This document shows, in pieces, positions 21,432 to 32,222 of a DNA stretch of 64,000 nucleotides. The notes beneath the pieces are model-generated. The model did no database searches. It saw only the letters and a list, made by a program, of their open reading frames with translations, and was not told the DNA's origin. This DNA comes from Aricia agestis (Eukaryota > Arthropoda > Insecta > Lepidoptera > Lycaenidae): positions 14,712,001 to 14,776,000 of the forward strand of contig NC_056421.1 in the NCBI RefSeq assembly GCF_905147365.1, written 5' to 3'. The translations under genes and the position numbers were made by a program. Positions within the stretch are counted from its first letter, which is position 1. Each line of letters opens with the position of its first letter.

Positions 21432-21652
21432 TCCTTACTATATTATAAATGAATACTTTTAGTGTGTCAATATGTTTATCTATCGGTCTGTTACCCCTTC
21501 ACGCCCAAATCACGGAACCGATTTTGTTGATATTTGATATGGAGATTCTTTGACCCCGAGAATGGACAAAGGGTACTTTTTAGCCCGGAAAAGTGTACGG
21601 TTTCCTCACGATAAACGAATTTTGGCGCAACGGAGTTGCGGGTAACATCGGG
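21432..21652 (+). mobile_element. Helitron-like fragment (GTACGGTTTCC subfamily)
   Basis: ATCCTTACTATATTATAAAT is followed by GTCTGTTACCCCTTCACGCC, TTGTTGATATTTGATATGG, CCGGAAAAGTGTACGG and GGCGCAACGGAGTTGCGGG. The 3' hairpin AACGGAGTT is present, but the final CTAG is mutated (AACATCGGGTG). Confidence 0.6.
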
Positions 21653-22378
21653 TGTTTCAAATTATTAAAAGCGATATTGTGCCCGTTCAAAAGTCAAATA
21701 TTATTATACTATCCATACCTCATCTAGCTTCCACGTTACAACGTAAATTCCGATCAGCCTGTATCAGTGATTGGCGTTATCAGCGCATCTCACCGTCGAA
21801 CATTAGCGACACGTAATGACGCTCGTTAGCCCGTCGCCGCGCCGCGTCACGCCGCGTCACCTCCCGTCACCTCGCGTCACGTTACTCGTATTTTGACAAT
21901 TAGGGCCCCTCCAAAAAACACAGACCGTCACAATAATTGCGATTCTATTGAGCGCGTGCTGATCCACTGATTACCAAATGCGAGGGGAACCTTACAAATT
22001 AGTTAACACAGTCAATGTACAATGTAGAGTCTTAATTGAGGGTCGATGACGACTTTGTTACTCACGCCAACCATAGTATAGAGATTTGTAAATGTATTGA
22101 GGTAGATTGTCTTTCACTTTGAACTAATAAACGTTTAAAAAAACTAAAGCTTAAAACCTCTCACTTAAGATTAGTAAAAAATAATAGCACTAGCGTGTCC
22201 GCCTAAGTCTGGTAATCTGTTTTTGTAGAAAAAAAATATAACACACTTATTGCAATTATCACAATGTCATAATATTAAAAGTCACTCTGAAATAATATGA
22301 AATTTTAATCTTGCCCAGATAGCGGCCCTACAAAAAGTGTAACTGGCCGGGCCGCTAGAAGGAGGTCCAAAAAATTTA
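21653..22378. other. Unique sequence with CGTCAC-rich patch
   Basis: At 21835-21885 CGTCAC recurs four times in a GC-rich context (GCGTCACGCCGCGTCACC and onward). An imperfect inverted pair AGCGGCCC / GGGCCGCT lies at 22320-22355. No gene is seen. Confidence 0.4.
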
Positions 22379-22460
22379 CTGCCGCACTCAGAGTGGAACA
22401 TTAATTACTTAAATGTAATTAATTCAAAATGTTAACATAAGCCCTAAACATAATTTAATT
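22379..22460. mobile_element. MITE (GCACTCAGAG family), half copy
   Basis: CTGCCGCACTCAGAGTGG, AACATTAATTACTTAAATG and ATAAGCCCTAAACATAA match the left half of the 20496 copy. The right terminus is missing. Confidence 0.6.
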
Positions 22461-23900
22461 TGTATATTTCTTTTATAATATTTAACCCTAAAATGACATA
22501 CATGAGATATATGGGCTATTGTCTATGCCCCCGCTCGGGGCCAGGGGGGCCGGGGGGCCGGGGCCGGGGTCGGGTGAGGTACATCTCACACTCTCATTAG
22601 TGCAGGCTGGGCGAATGTGAAATGATCTGCTATTATACGGCCTAAGTGTGCGAATCAGCGCAGCGCGACGTTCAGACAATGCCTTTATTCTATTTATACT
22701 GAAAATTACTGAGAATTTTTTTCTAGCAGGAAATACGCCGAACGTATCTCTAGTTTCAAATCATTAAATTGTTATTGCATTTATATGGAAAATGCCATCT
22801 AACTTCCCATTAAAAAAAATGTTGATATTTTCAGATCATAAGATATTCCAACTTACCCTTTTTCAAATATCATAGGATATTTTTAGTTAAAAACGCAGCC
22901 AATAGGAAAAGATTGCCTTCCGTTTAGCGTTTAAGCTGAGTGTTGAAGCAGTTAGCAATCCAAATGTTAGTTGTAGTCATAGGGGTGGCAGGGTTGGGTG
23001 CGAGCCCCCACGTGGGGCCGATGTGACCCGGTGCTGGCGGCGATGGGTTATTTATTGTATTTGAGGGATTAGCACATCGAGTGTAGCACCCTGTGCATAT
23101 TGCGACCGCACTCGATCTACAGGGTTGAATTTTAAAACGCACTCAAAGAAGCTTAGCTAACTTTCTACAATTTTATTACAACGTTATTGCAGCTTTAAAG
23201 CAGCTTTTTGTTTTGTTTGAAGGCAAATAAGGTCGGTCCTTATTTGTATAAACTGGCCAGGAATGGTGTGGCAGCACATGTCTGGTAAATAATCAATTTT
23301 TAAGTTTCAGATTTATGTCGCTAGTTTGCAATTTCGTTGTATAGAAGTGGGGTCAAAGTAACTGAAGAAGGCATAACTGTCAAGTAAATTTAATTTTATT
23401 TGAATGTGTATTGAATATGTAATAAAAATCTTAAATATATGTATAGTATAAAAGTATTAAATATATTTCCGTTGTCTGGTACCCGTAACACAAGTCTTTC
23501 AGGTACTTAGCACGAGGCCAGACTGACGTGGTGGAAAGTGTTGTATTTGAGTAAATTGTTTCATATTTTAAAGAAATATATGAGAAAACAATAAAACTTT
23601 AAAAATCTAACCTTTTCTGCATTTTACCGTATAAAATTATCACCTTGGAGATATTATAATAATTAGTAATCCAGCAACACTATAAATTGATGCAATAATA
23701 CAGGTGTTTTTTTTTTAAGATTTTTTCTTACCTTCTACCCTCGTTAACTTTTTTCTCTGATGGTTTAGTCATACAATAAAATATTCAGCTTTTCAGCCCT
23801 TTCATTTGATATAATATATCAATATTTGATATAATAAATCACATATTATGTGTGTGTGGATGTGCTACAGCTTGGGTACGGCTTCTATACAAAAATATGG
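22461..23900. other. Mostly AT-rich, with G-rich island at 22525-22580
   Basis: The island holds five or more GGGG runs separated by one to four bases, a strong G-quadruplex candidate on the plus strand. A milder GC patch is at 22980-23050. No gene is recognised. Confidence 0.4.
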
Positions 23901-24224
23901 ACGTGGGAGAGGCATGCTTCGGCACCAATCGGCCGGCTCGACCGGAGAAATACTACGGGCTCACAGAAAACCGGCGTGAAACAGCGCTTGCGCTGTGTTT
24001 CGCTGAGTGAGTGAGTTTACAGGAGGCCCGATCCTCTGCCCTTTTCCCTTCCCTACCCTCCCATATTTCCTTCCCTACCCTCCCCTATTACCCTATTCCC
24101 TCTTAAAAGGCCGGCAACGCACCTGCAGCTCTTCTAAAGCTGCGAGTGTCCATGGGCGACGGAAGTTGCTTTCTATCAGGTGACCCGTTTGCTCGTTTGC
24201 CCTCCTTATTTTATTTTAAAAAAA
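23901..24224 (+). mobile_element. SINE-like element, complete copy
   Basis: It runs from ACGTGGGAGAGGCATGC through GGCTCGACCGGAGAAATAC, GGCGTGAAACAGCGCTTGCG and polypyrimidine CCCTTCCCTACCCTCCC units to CTTAAAAGGCCGGCAACGC, CATGGGCGACGGAAGTTGC and TTATTTTATTTTAAAAAAA. Confidence 0.8.
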
Positions 24225-24307
24225 TCCCCTTCTTTGTATATTGGTACCAAAACCATAAAAACTAACATGATAAGTTAAAGCACATGCCAATAGAAGCTGT
24301 CTCGATA

Positions 24308-24440
24308 TCCATACTTAATATTATAAATGCGAAAGTGTGTCTGTCTGTTTGTTACCTCTTCACGCCTAAGCCACTGAACCGATTTGCTTGAAATTTGGTA
24401 TGGAATGACGTTGAGTCGGAAAATCCCGGATAAAAAATAA
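24308..24440 (+). mobile_element. Helitron-like fragment (GCGAAAGTGTGTC subfamily)
   Basis: ATACTTAATATTATAAATGC, GAAAGTGTGTCTGTCTG, TTCACGCCTAAGCCACTG and GAAATTTGGTATGGAATG place it in the same subfamily as 925 and 21432. It breaks off near GGATAAAAAA. Confidence 0.6.
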
Positions 24441-24559
24441 CAATATGACAAAATGAGATACAATATATAATAAGATAAATAAACATAATACACAAACAAA
24501 TATAATATATACAATTTCTATTAATAAACATTAATATAAATTATAAAACAAAGTCGCTT

Positions 24560-25060
24560 TTTTTCCCTCGTGTCCCTTTGTTCCCTTAAATCTTTAAAAC
24601 TACGCAACGAATTTTGATGATTATTTCAGTGTTAGATAGCCCATTTATCGAGAAAGGCTATTATAGGCTATATTTTATCATGCTAAAACTAATAGGAGCG
24701 AAGAAATAGAGGAAAATGTGGAAAAACGGGGAAAATTATTTGAAAGAGATCACTCAGGAACTACTGGTCCGATTTGAAAAATTATTTCAGTGTTAGATAG
24801 CCCATTTATTGAGGGAGGCTATAGGCTATATTAAATCACGCTAAGACTAATAGGAGAATGTGGAAAAAATGGGGGAAATTATTTGGAAGGGCTTATCTCG
24901 CGAACTACTGGAGCAATTTTTATGTTATTTGACAAAGATGAGAAGTAGACCACGTGAAGGATCATGGGCTATCGATTTTAATTATTTTTTCAGTGGATAT
25001 ATTATATTTTATACCCGTGTGATGCCGGGGCGGGCGATGTCATCAGTAATTTTAACTAAG
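24560..25060 (+). mobile_element. Helitron-like element with two internal modules
   Basis: Two modules share GTTAGATAGCCCATTTAT, GGCTATATT and ACTAATAGGAG (about 24630-24745 and 24750-24860). TTGGAAGGGCTTATCTCGCG and GTAGACCACGTGAAGGATCA follow, as in the 6.4- and 7.5-kb copies. The 3' end is degraded (GGGGCGGGCGATGTCATCAG). The frames within it are not genes. Confidence 0.6.
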
Positions 25061-25080
25061 GCTATGAAAGTACTGTGACT

Positions 25081-25430
25081 AGGGTTGCCAGATGTCCGGT
25101 ATTTAAGCGTACAGTCCGGTATTTTCGAGGCCTGTCCGGTAAAAAATTAACGGTCATACCGGACAGAACAATGTCCGGTATTTTGAGGAAAGTTGGTGTA
25201 CCTAGTTGTAGGTGATTTTAATTTTTTTAGAAGCTCCTACCTTACCTTTATTTCGTAAGGTTTGAAGTAAGTAGGAAATATAAAAAACTGTATTTTTGCG
25301 ACCTTCCGTACAATTTATTTATAAATTACTTGTATTTTTATAGTAATCGTGTTTTAAGTTAATGTAATATTGTCCAGTTAAGTTTGTACAAATAAAGATA
25401 TTATAAATGTGAACTGTCAAAATGTATTAT
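25081..25430 (+). repeat. GTCCGGTATTT repeat family, copy 2
   Basis: AGGGTTGCCAGATGTCCGG to ATCATACCGGACAGAACAAT is almost identical to 20211-20300. Further on it shares TTTTTTTAGAAGCTCCTACC and AAACTGTATTTTTGCGACC. It is longer than copy 1 by an internal block around 25185-25215. Confidence 0.65.
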
Positions 25431-25785
25431 AATTTAGTAAAGTTAATCAAACGAATTAAAATTAAACGTTAAACTGACCCCAGTAAACAATTACTATTCT
25501 CGTATATTTTAGTGCCAGTTTATGGTTCTCTCTTTTTTCTCGCCGCCTGTCAATAAGTTTTAGATTCTACCAATAATATTTAAATGGAGGAAAAGTTAAA
25601 ATAATAAATTATAAACTTATTTGTCGCTTTTCTCTGAACTCAAAACCTACATGCATGTAAGCTCGTGGACAACGTGTAGGGTTTTTGATTCTGGAGTCTT
25701 TAATATCTTATTAATTTTTCTAGTAAACACAATGATTGTTATCATTGAGTACAGTGCATGTTTTACATGGATGATAATAATCTAT
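25431..25785. other. AT-rich sequence
   Basis: Nothing recognised. Confidence 0.3.
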
Positions 25786-26179
25786 ATTCTATACTGTATA
25801 ATATAATAAAGATGAAGAGTTTGTTTGTTTGTTTAAACTGCGCTAATCTCAGGAACTACTGGTCCAATTTGAAAACTTCTTTCAGTGAGATAGCCCATTT
25901 ATCGAGGAAGGCTATAGCTATATTTTATCACTCTAAGATCAATAAAAGCGAAGAAACAGAGGAAAATGTGGAAAAACCCGGAAAAAATATTTGAAAGTGC
26001 ATGTCTTACTAATTACTGAATGAATTTTTAATAATATTTGGCACAAATGTAGAGTAGATTACGCGAAGGGACAAAGGGGATTTTTTGCGAGAAAATTGTA
26101 CATTTTCACGCAAAAAATTCCCTTTTTTCGTTTCGTTAAATTCCTCACTAAAGCGGCCGAAACCGCGCGGGACATCTAG
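25786..26179 (+). mobile_element. Helitron-like element, complete copy
   Basis: It starts near TCTATACTGTATAATATAAT, has GTTTGTTTGTTTAAACTGCG, CTAATCTCAGGAACTACTGG and GAGATAGCCCATTTATCGAG, then GCGGCCGAAACCGCGCGGG (3' hairpin), and ends ACATCTAG before T. Confidence 0.7.
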
Positions 26180-26573
26180 TATGTTATATGGTGTAGTAAG
26201 AATCTCAAATTATGTCGGTTCCAAAATAAAATTATAAAACTTTTTACAAAAGTTTAAATCTTAGTAGAGATTATCTCTGAGTAAGATTTGGCTGTCTGAG
26301 TTTTTATATTAGTATCTCATAATGAGCTAAGCTAAGCCTTGAATTTATACAAATAATATATTGTACTACATTATTTTATCAGAATATATAAATACTTTAT
26401 TATGTATTTATATATTCTGATATTATTAACAAAATTGCGGGCTAATTTTGTTGCGCAATAAATAATTTATAGTGCAGAAACCATATTAATTTAATTTCCC
26501 TTAGCCTTTCCAAGAAGTCAAAGGTCCTCCATATCAAATTACATCATCGATTAGCAATTGAAACATGAAAATG
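26180..26573. other. AT-rich sequence
   Basis: ATATATAAATACTTTATTATG with its inverse TATTTATATATTCTGAT (26385-26420) forms a weak AT palindrome. Nothing else is seen. Confidence 0.3.
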
Positions 26574-26771
26574 TACCATCAAGAAAATTGGTTCCTAGGC
26601 AGTTGACAGACCAACGTCATTTGGTCAGTTCATGTCAATTCAATGTTAATTGTGATTAGCTGTCGGCTGGGTTTGACATAACGCGACCAAACTACGTAGG
26701 ATATATTATGTTTATTTTTCTCTATGCCACGTAGGTTCCCTATCTGCCTAGGAATCAACTTCTCTGATAGT
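26574..26771. mobile_element. MITE (CCTAGGCAG family), copy 2
   Basis: TTGGTTCCTAGGCAG at the left and, reversed, CTATCAGAGAAGTTGATTCC, TAGGCAGATAGGGAACCTAC at the right form inverted ends. The centre has TCAATGTTAATTGTGATTAG and CGACCAAACTACGTAGG, shared in reverse with 12151-12278. Confidence 0.65.
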
Positions 26772-28307
26772 TCCTACAGCTGTAGTGTGTGCCTCACCTC
26801 CCTTCTATAACTTATAAGTTAGCATAAGTAGTTCATAAGTCATTCAACAAAGAATATTTGCGTGTAAAGCACTTCTTTATTTGGTCTCCCGATTTCCGAA
26901 GCCTAACATTAAAAGGTTAGAGCCAGTCAGACTAAAAGTTTACGACGTTTTTAATATTAGGAATTAGGATGGATGATTAATTTTGTATGAAAGTACCTGG
27001 TTGGTGATGCTTAAAGATAAAAAAAACAATTTATATTTAGAATTTTGGTTTTCTTTTGTACAAAAATTAATGTTCCCTGTTTCTTTTTTAATTACAATAC
27101 AAAATTAACAACAACTAGTCCTGAATTCTGACTATTATAAACAGTACTATTATCCCACACTCTCCATTCCTACTGAAATCTAAACAAGAACTAGGTTTGT
27201 ATGCAAAACGGGTCGAATGAGATTGATTCTTAAATCAAATATCTCATCTTCCAATAGCTCGATTCGCTTCCACCCCAACCCCCGGGACCAGCTTTATGCT
27301 GACTGTACTCACAAAATGGCGGCCGTATTTACCCGCTTTCATATTTCGCCCTCCGGCCCCTCTATATAAACATTCAAATAAAAATGCGCCATTACTACTC
27401 CAGTCATATCTAGAGTAAACATACATGCTAAATATTGCGTACGCAAAACCACCTATGTTCCTCTCAAGCTGAAACCAACCTTAAAAAAATGGTATTACGA
27501 TTCGAAATCCAACACCACACACTTATAGTTAAATCGCATTTGTAAGCGCACCACGAGCGAATGCGTGTGCTGCATCCCTCTCTATCCCCAGGCGGGTATG
27601 CTCTACCTCGCTCTGGCGCTAAGTACAAGGTGGTATTGAGACGCGACTGCCAACTGCCACTGGTCCCATTACGGCGTGTTGACTACACGCGGTATGGATG
27701 TGACAGCTCGATGAGATCTGTCGATACTTTGAACTGCCCACTTTAGGGCACTTCAGTGGATGACATTCTAACAAACACTACCTAGATAGGTTTTCAAGTT
27801 GTAATGTAAAACCACCTACTATCCAGTATCCACATAATAATATTGTTATAGGTGATTGAGCAACTCTTACATCTGACATGTCTACTCATTTCAGACGAAT
27901 ATATTGCTAAAATAAGTAGTTTATTTTTTAAGTGAAAACTGTTTAGTGGTGCTGGGATGGGTAAATAGTTAACCTCGCGAAAGAACGTGACCTGATCAAA
28001 ACGTTTTAAGACGGAATGAGAGTAGGCTGGCGATGAGCGTAGGACAGTAAAAAGTATTTGTAATATATCTCTAAGTATCTCTCTTTCTCCTTTAGAAAGA
28101 GAGAGTCCCTATTGTTTCGTTTTCACATCTACCAACACTCCCTGAGTGTCATCGTGAGTGCATTTACAATTATTCGTTCGTTGTGTTGTTATAAATGTAT
28201 GGTTGTATTTAACACCCCTGACGCAAAAGCTGATGATTCGATGAAGTGTAGTATCGTGAAGTCATCACACGGCACATCACTAGCCGCAGTCATCCAGCCG
28301 TAACTAA
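26772..28307. other. Mostly unique sequence, GC-richer at 27240-27780
   Basis: The patch contains CCCTCTATATAAACATTC (a possible TATA box), AAATGGCGGCCG and several mixed-composition stretches that could be non-coding conserved DNA. Short frames show no family. At 28081-28108 CTCTCTTTCT and AGAAAGAGAG form a small hairpin. Confidence 0.3.
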
Positions 28308-28660
28308 TAGTGGTGTGCTGCGACACAAAGCTGCCCCCGCCCCCCGCGCCTCACCGCCCCCGCGCGCCCCTCGCTCGCCAATCCGCGCGCTTCGCCTCCG
28401 CCAATCAGCGCGCCGAGAAAAGAAACTCCGAATTATGCCCGGCTCGATGCATTCTGACCGCGGATTCTTTTATTACTGCTGGCGTTGCATTTCGAACTTT
28501 ATGTGCAGTGGGGTATGGTTGGAAGTAAACCAGAGCGGGAGGCATATGAATTGCAAATGGCGCCGGTAATCCAATGATAGGATTCCTTCGGAGGTTATTC
28601 CATTTGTTCGATTGCTGATATTGCTGAGGGCGAGGGATTGCCTAACCGACCGTGCACAGA
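28308..28660. other. GC island with homeodomain and octamer-like sites
   Basis: C-rich 28327-28385, then CCGCCAATCAGCGCGCC (CCAAT), GAATTGCAAATGGCG (octamer-like) and GGTAATCCAATGATAGGATT (TAATCC-type sites facing each other). No coding homology. A regulatory role is a guess from motif clustering. Confidence 0.35.
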
Positions 28661-29035
28661 CATGGATGTGCTATTTTCCATTTACCTCGACAGTAAATCT
28701 AGTTACTTGAATTTTGCACAAAAAGGAGTATTTCTTACGGAGCTAGTAGAGCGGATATTATGTTACCTACATTTGTACCCCGTTTCAATTTATTTATTTA
28801 TTGTAAATAAAATATTTAATATTTTATTAAAGCAAGAGCAAGTAAACGACTTACTCTACTTCCGCTTTGAAATACTTGACACTTGAATCGGCATATTGCA
28901 ATTTGTATAAATTCAAGGCTTAGCTTAGCTCATTATGAGATACGATAACTCCCACAAGTTAAAAACCAACAGAAGTAGAAACAATAGCGTGGAAGGTGGC
29001 GCTTCAGATGAAGATGCTGCATTGAGATGCCCTGA
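28661..29035. other. AT-rich sequence
   Basis: Nothing recognised. Confidence 0.3.
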
Positions 29036-29174
29036 TCACACCTACCGAGCGCTTGAGTGAGAGCACTGTCTCGCCAGTCGCCTCTCTAGACAGTGCTCTT
29101 GGTCAAGCGATCGGGAAGTTTTGTATGGATGTGCTTGATAAAGGCATTCTCGTCACTTTACTCGGTAGGTGTAA
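29036..29174. mobile_element. Palindromic MITE, 139 bp
   Basis: TCACACCTACCGAG at the left matches the reverse of CTCGGTAGGTGTAA at the right. An inner stem pairs GAGAGCACTGTCT with AGACAGTGCTCTT. No target duplication is evident. Confidence 0.7.
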
Positions 29175-29285
29175 CATGCCTTTAAACTTCTTTATTCTAA
29201 ACCTGTCTCAGTAAAAGTGTCGCATATGAAAAGGATTTTTCCCGTTTTCTAAATTTTCACGATTACAGAGTACTTATTAAAGATT

Positions 29286-29340
29286 TCACGTCACGTCACG
29301 TCACGTCACGTCACGTCACGTCACGTCACGTCACGTCACG
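29286..29340. repeat. Microsatellite (TCACG)11
   Basis: Eleven perfect pentanucleotide copies. CGTCA/TGACG is the same core that dominates the 19-kb minisatellite. Confidence 0.95.
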
Positions 29341-29806
29341 TTCATTTTTATCAGAAAAATATTTTAAAAGAACCACAAGAACTTGCCAGTGCCTGTAAAT
29401 CAACTATGTTTTTCATCAAAATTAATTATTTGATTATTCTATCAACTTCTTTATAAAACCGTCGTTTAGAATGACAATACAATTCTTAATCTCCGTTCAA
29501 CAATTTTAAACTATAACAATATCATTCATCGTTCAAAAGGTGCGGACGTTATTATGTTATTGGATTTAATAACGAGGCAACAGAGATACCTGCAGCTGGC
29601 GGGACAATGGCGGGCGGGGCCGGGTATTGTTGTGTCTACCGCTGTCCGACGTGACGCGACTAATTGACACAACACGGACACCACAACACGCACAACACCG
29701 ACTCGAGAAGTTGACATACGATTGAGGTCATCGCACATTACATCGACTCGACGCCGACCCAACTCACAAATGGCATTGTATTATCACTTCATGTAGTGTG
29801 ACTGAC
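29341..29806. other. AT-rich sequence with GC patch 29595-29760
   Basis: The patch has GGCGGGCGGGGCCGGG and CACAACACG-type repeats. No gene is seen. Confidence 0.3.
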
Positions 29807-29923
29807 CACCGCACTCAGAGATGAAAGTTAATTTCTTAACTGTAAATAAATAAAGACTTGGACATAAGCCCCATTACATTATCTGTCAAACTCTTCATTT
29901 AAATGTGTCTGAGTGCGACAGTT
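29807..29923. mobile_element. MITE (GCACTCAGAG family), copy 3
   Basis: ACCGCACTCAGAG at the left and, reversed, ACTGTCGCACTCAGACAC at the right enclose GGACATAAGCCCCATTACAT. It is a diverged full-length copy. Confidence 0.65.
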
Positions 29924-29949
29924 ACGAGTAAAGGGGTACGAACTTTTGA

Positions 29950-30188
29950 GGCCATCTTGATTTTTTTCAACATTTCTGAGCACGATAAAAGTGGTATTAT
30001 ATATATTTGGAGGTAAACATCACATTTGTGTCATTTGGAGTCATATGGCGATCGTTACTTCTAAATATCTCGGAAACGTGACACTTTAGGATACCATGCT
30101 ATGTAACATTTTTTGTTTGTATAAGTGTACTCTATCCAAATATACCACTTTTATCGTGCTCGGAAATTAAAAAAAAATGAAAATGGCC
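29950..30188. mobile_element. Palindromic MITE, ~240 bp
   Basis: GGCCATCTTGATTTTTTTC and TGAGCACGATAAAAGTGG at the left pair with the reverse of CCACTTTTATCGTGCTCGG and TGAAAATGGCC at the right. The centre contains a TTCTAAATATCTCGGAAACG block. Confidence 0.7.
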
Positions 30189-30650
30189 GGCGGCTAGGTA
30201 TGCCAGGCTCTATACAAAAAATTCCTTTACCAACATGCAAACAACTATTTAATGAGTAGTCGCCAACGAGCTGTCTACAAGTGTGAGTTGACTTTACTCG
30301 TATGTCCTAACAATATAACTTACATTTCCATGCCATGCTGTGAGTTGGATTGGCGTCGAGTAGGCGTAGTGTGCGCTAACCTTTAAAGAGCTTCTACTGT
30401 TTAACGCGCTATCTGACACGCCAGTGCTGTGTGTTGCGATAACAATCACAAATAGACCTTTTATTATGTAATTTGAACGAAAACACAAATAAAACTGTCT
30501 AACTGTCTATCTGTCACAAAACATTTGATCAATCTGATATTTCTATCGGTTTTTGGGTCGTAGTAAATCATTATTTTGTAAAAGCAATGACCATTGATTT
30601 ATTATCACGTCACTGTATTGTGTAATAAGAGATATTTGGTTGCTAGTTTT
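30189..30650. other. Unique AT-rich sequence
   Basis: Nothing recognised. Confidence 0.3.
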
Positions 30651-30654
30651 TTAA

Positions 30655-30813
30655 GGTTAAAATACCCACATAAGAAGCCGATCGAATCCGGTCGGATTGA
30701 TTGCAGGCCGACCTGACTGGACTCATTTTGTGTATTCCCGTGTGCGTGCGCAAGTCCAGCCTGGTCAGTATGCGATCGGTCTGACTGATCGGCCTCCTCG
30801 TATAAACGGAGCC
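30655..30813. mobile_element. Palindromic element flanked by TTAA
   Basis: TTAA lies at 30651-30654 and 30814-30817. Inside, AAGCCGATCG / GGTCGGATTG at the left oppose GCGATCGGTCTGAC / GATCGGCCTCC at the right, and GACTGGACTC opposes AAGTCCAGCCTGGTC. TTAA flanks suggest piggyBac-type integration, but the termini (GGTTAAAAT versus GGCTCCGTT) match poorly. Confidence 0.45.
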
Positions 30814-30843
30814 TTAAGTAATTTGATAGTCTGAGGTTGAATG

Positions 30844-30872
30844 CTACGAATAATAAAATTTATTATTCGTAG
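30844..30872. repeat. Perfect palindrome, 14-bp arms, 1-base spacer
   Basis: CTACGAATAATAAA, one A, then its exact reverse complement. GGTTGAATG occurs immediately before and after, so the palindrome is bracketed by a short direct repeat. Confidence 0.9.
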
Positions 30873-32135
30873 GTTGAATGTGATAAAATCAATCCCAAGA
30901 TAACGCCCAAAATAACAAACACAAAAAAATCTACAAAGGTATCAAGTTATGTTTACGAGTAGAAAGTCTACATTTTCAGTTGGAACCCACGACGAAATAA
31001 AATTTAGTAAAGAATTTAAAAAACCTTAAAGAGAAATAATTCACAAGTATTAGGAGTATGGGTAAAAATTCAATCGCTTTGTATAAAAAAAGGGTATTTA
31101 TTTTGGCAACCGCACAATATTGTACTCGTCCTCGATCACGGGAGTTTTTGTCGTCAATCGAATGTCAATACAATCGCGCGATCGATAGTATCGAGTGTCA
31201 CACACAACACACTTCCCCCGCATCCCCCGCGCCCCCCCGTCCGTCACCGCACTTACCAGTATTGCCAACTAATCTTTCTAACGAGAAATTAAGACTTTTG
31301 TTCGAGTCTTAGCGACAAAAAAAAATTTGGATCTAAAAATTATTGAATTAAAAGTAACATAATAGTGTACGTATTTCATTTATAATCTAATACCTTATAA
31401 ATTAACTGATTTGGACTTATCAATACATCTTATACAATATCTTGTTTTTTTTTTCACCAATTCTGAAGTTTCAGCGCCAGTAAACTTTGGCGCCTGTCCT
31501 AGAAAGTGTATTTTGGATTTGACGAGTCTACTGTCTAGGGACTTAAACTTCTAGGAGTTGGTAACACTGGCTCGCCTCACTCGTGGTATCGAGTTGCGAG
31601 CGATCAAAACACCGGATCAAAACAAACGGGTAATTGATTAAGATCTCATTGATCGATGTCGTGAAGGGTTCAAGACAAATGATCGAAAGGAAGTGTAGCA
31701 CAATGCAGCGGATAATATTAAGGAAGCGTTAATAGATGTATTAAGTATACGGATAGATTATTTTCTAAAACCAAATGCTGATGAATTAAGTTAAAATGGT
31801 ATATCAACAATTATATTTTTTTATTTTGAAAATAATATATGTTATGGTGTGATTTATGAATGAGTTATTTCACTGTGCGAGCAAGGGCTGAACACGAATT
31901 AATTCCTATTCTAATGTTTTGTTTTATTTGACTAAAAATGTTGTTACCTTTTTTCAAACTTAAAACAAGAATTGATGTTAGCACTCCCCAGAACTAGCTA
32001 CGAGTATAACACACGTATAAGCAATAGTTATACAACTTGAAAATAAAATGTTGAGTACAAAATGAATGCAATATAATATTATTTTCAGTTATTTCAGTAG
32101 GTATTTCCAGTTCGCAGAATCACTTCTTAGTGGTG
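30873..32135. other. Unique AT-rich sequence with C-rich patch at 31205-31250
   Basis: The patch reads CCCCCGCATCCCCCGCGC and onward. ATTGATTAAG and CATTGATCGATG near 31630-31655 resemble Hox/Exd-type sites. No gene is seen. Confidence 0.3.
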
Positions 32136-32222
32136 GGCTACGGCGCGCTACGCGGCGCTACGGCGCGCTACGCGGCGCTACGGTGCGCTACGGCGCGCTA
32201 CGCGGCGCTACGGGTGCTACGC
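32136..32222. repeat. GC minisatellite, GCTACGGCGC/GCTACGCGGC units
   Basis: About eight 10-11-bp units alternate GCTACGGCGC and GCTACGCGGC, in otherwise AT-rich DNA. Confidence 0.85.
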
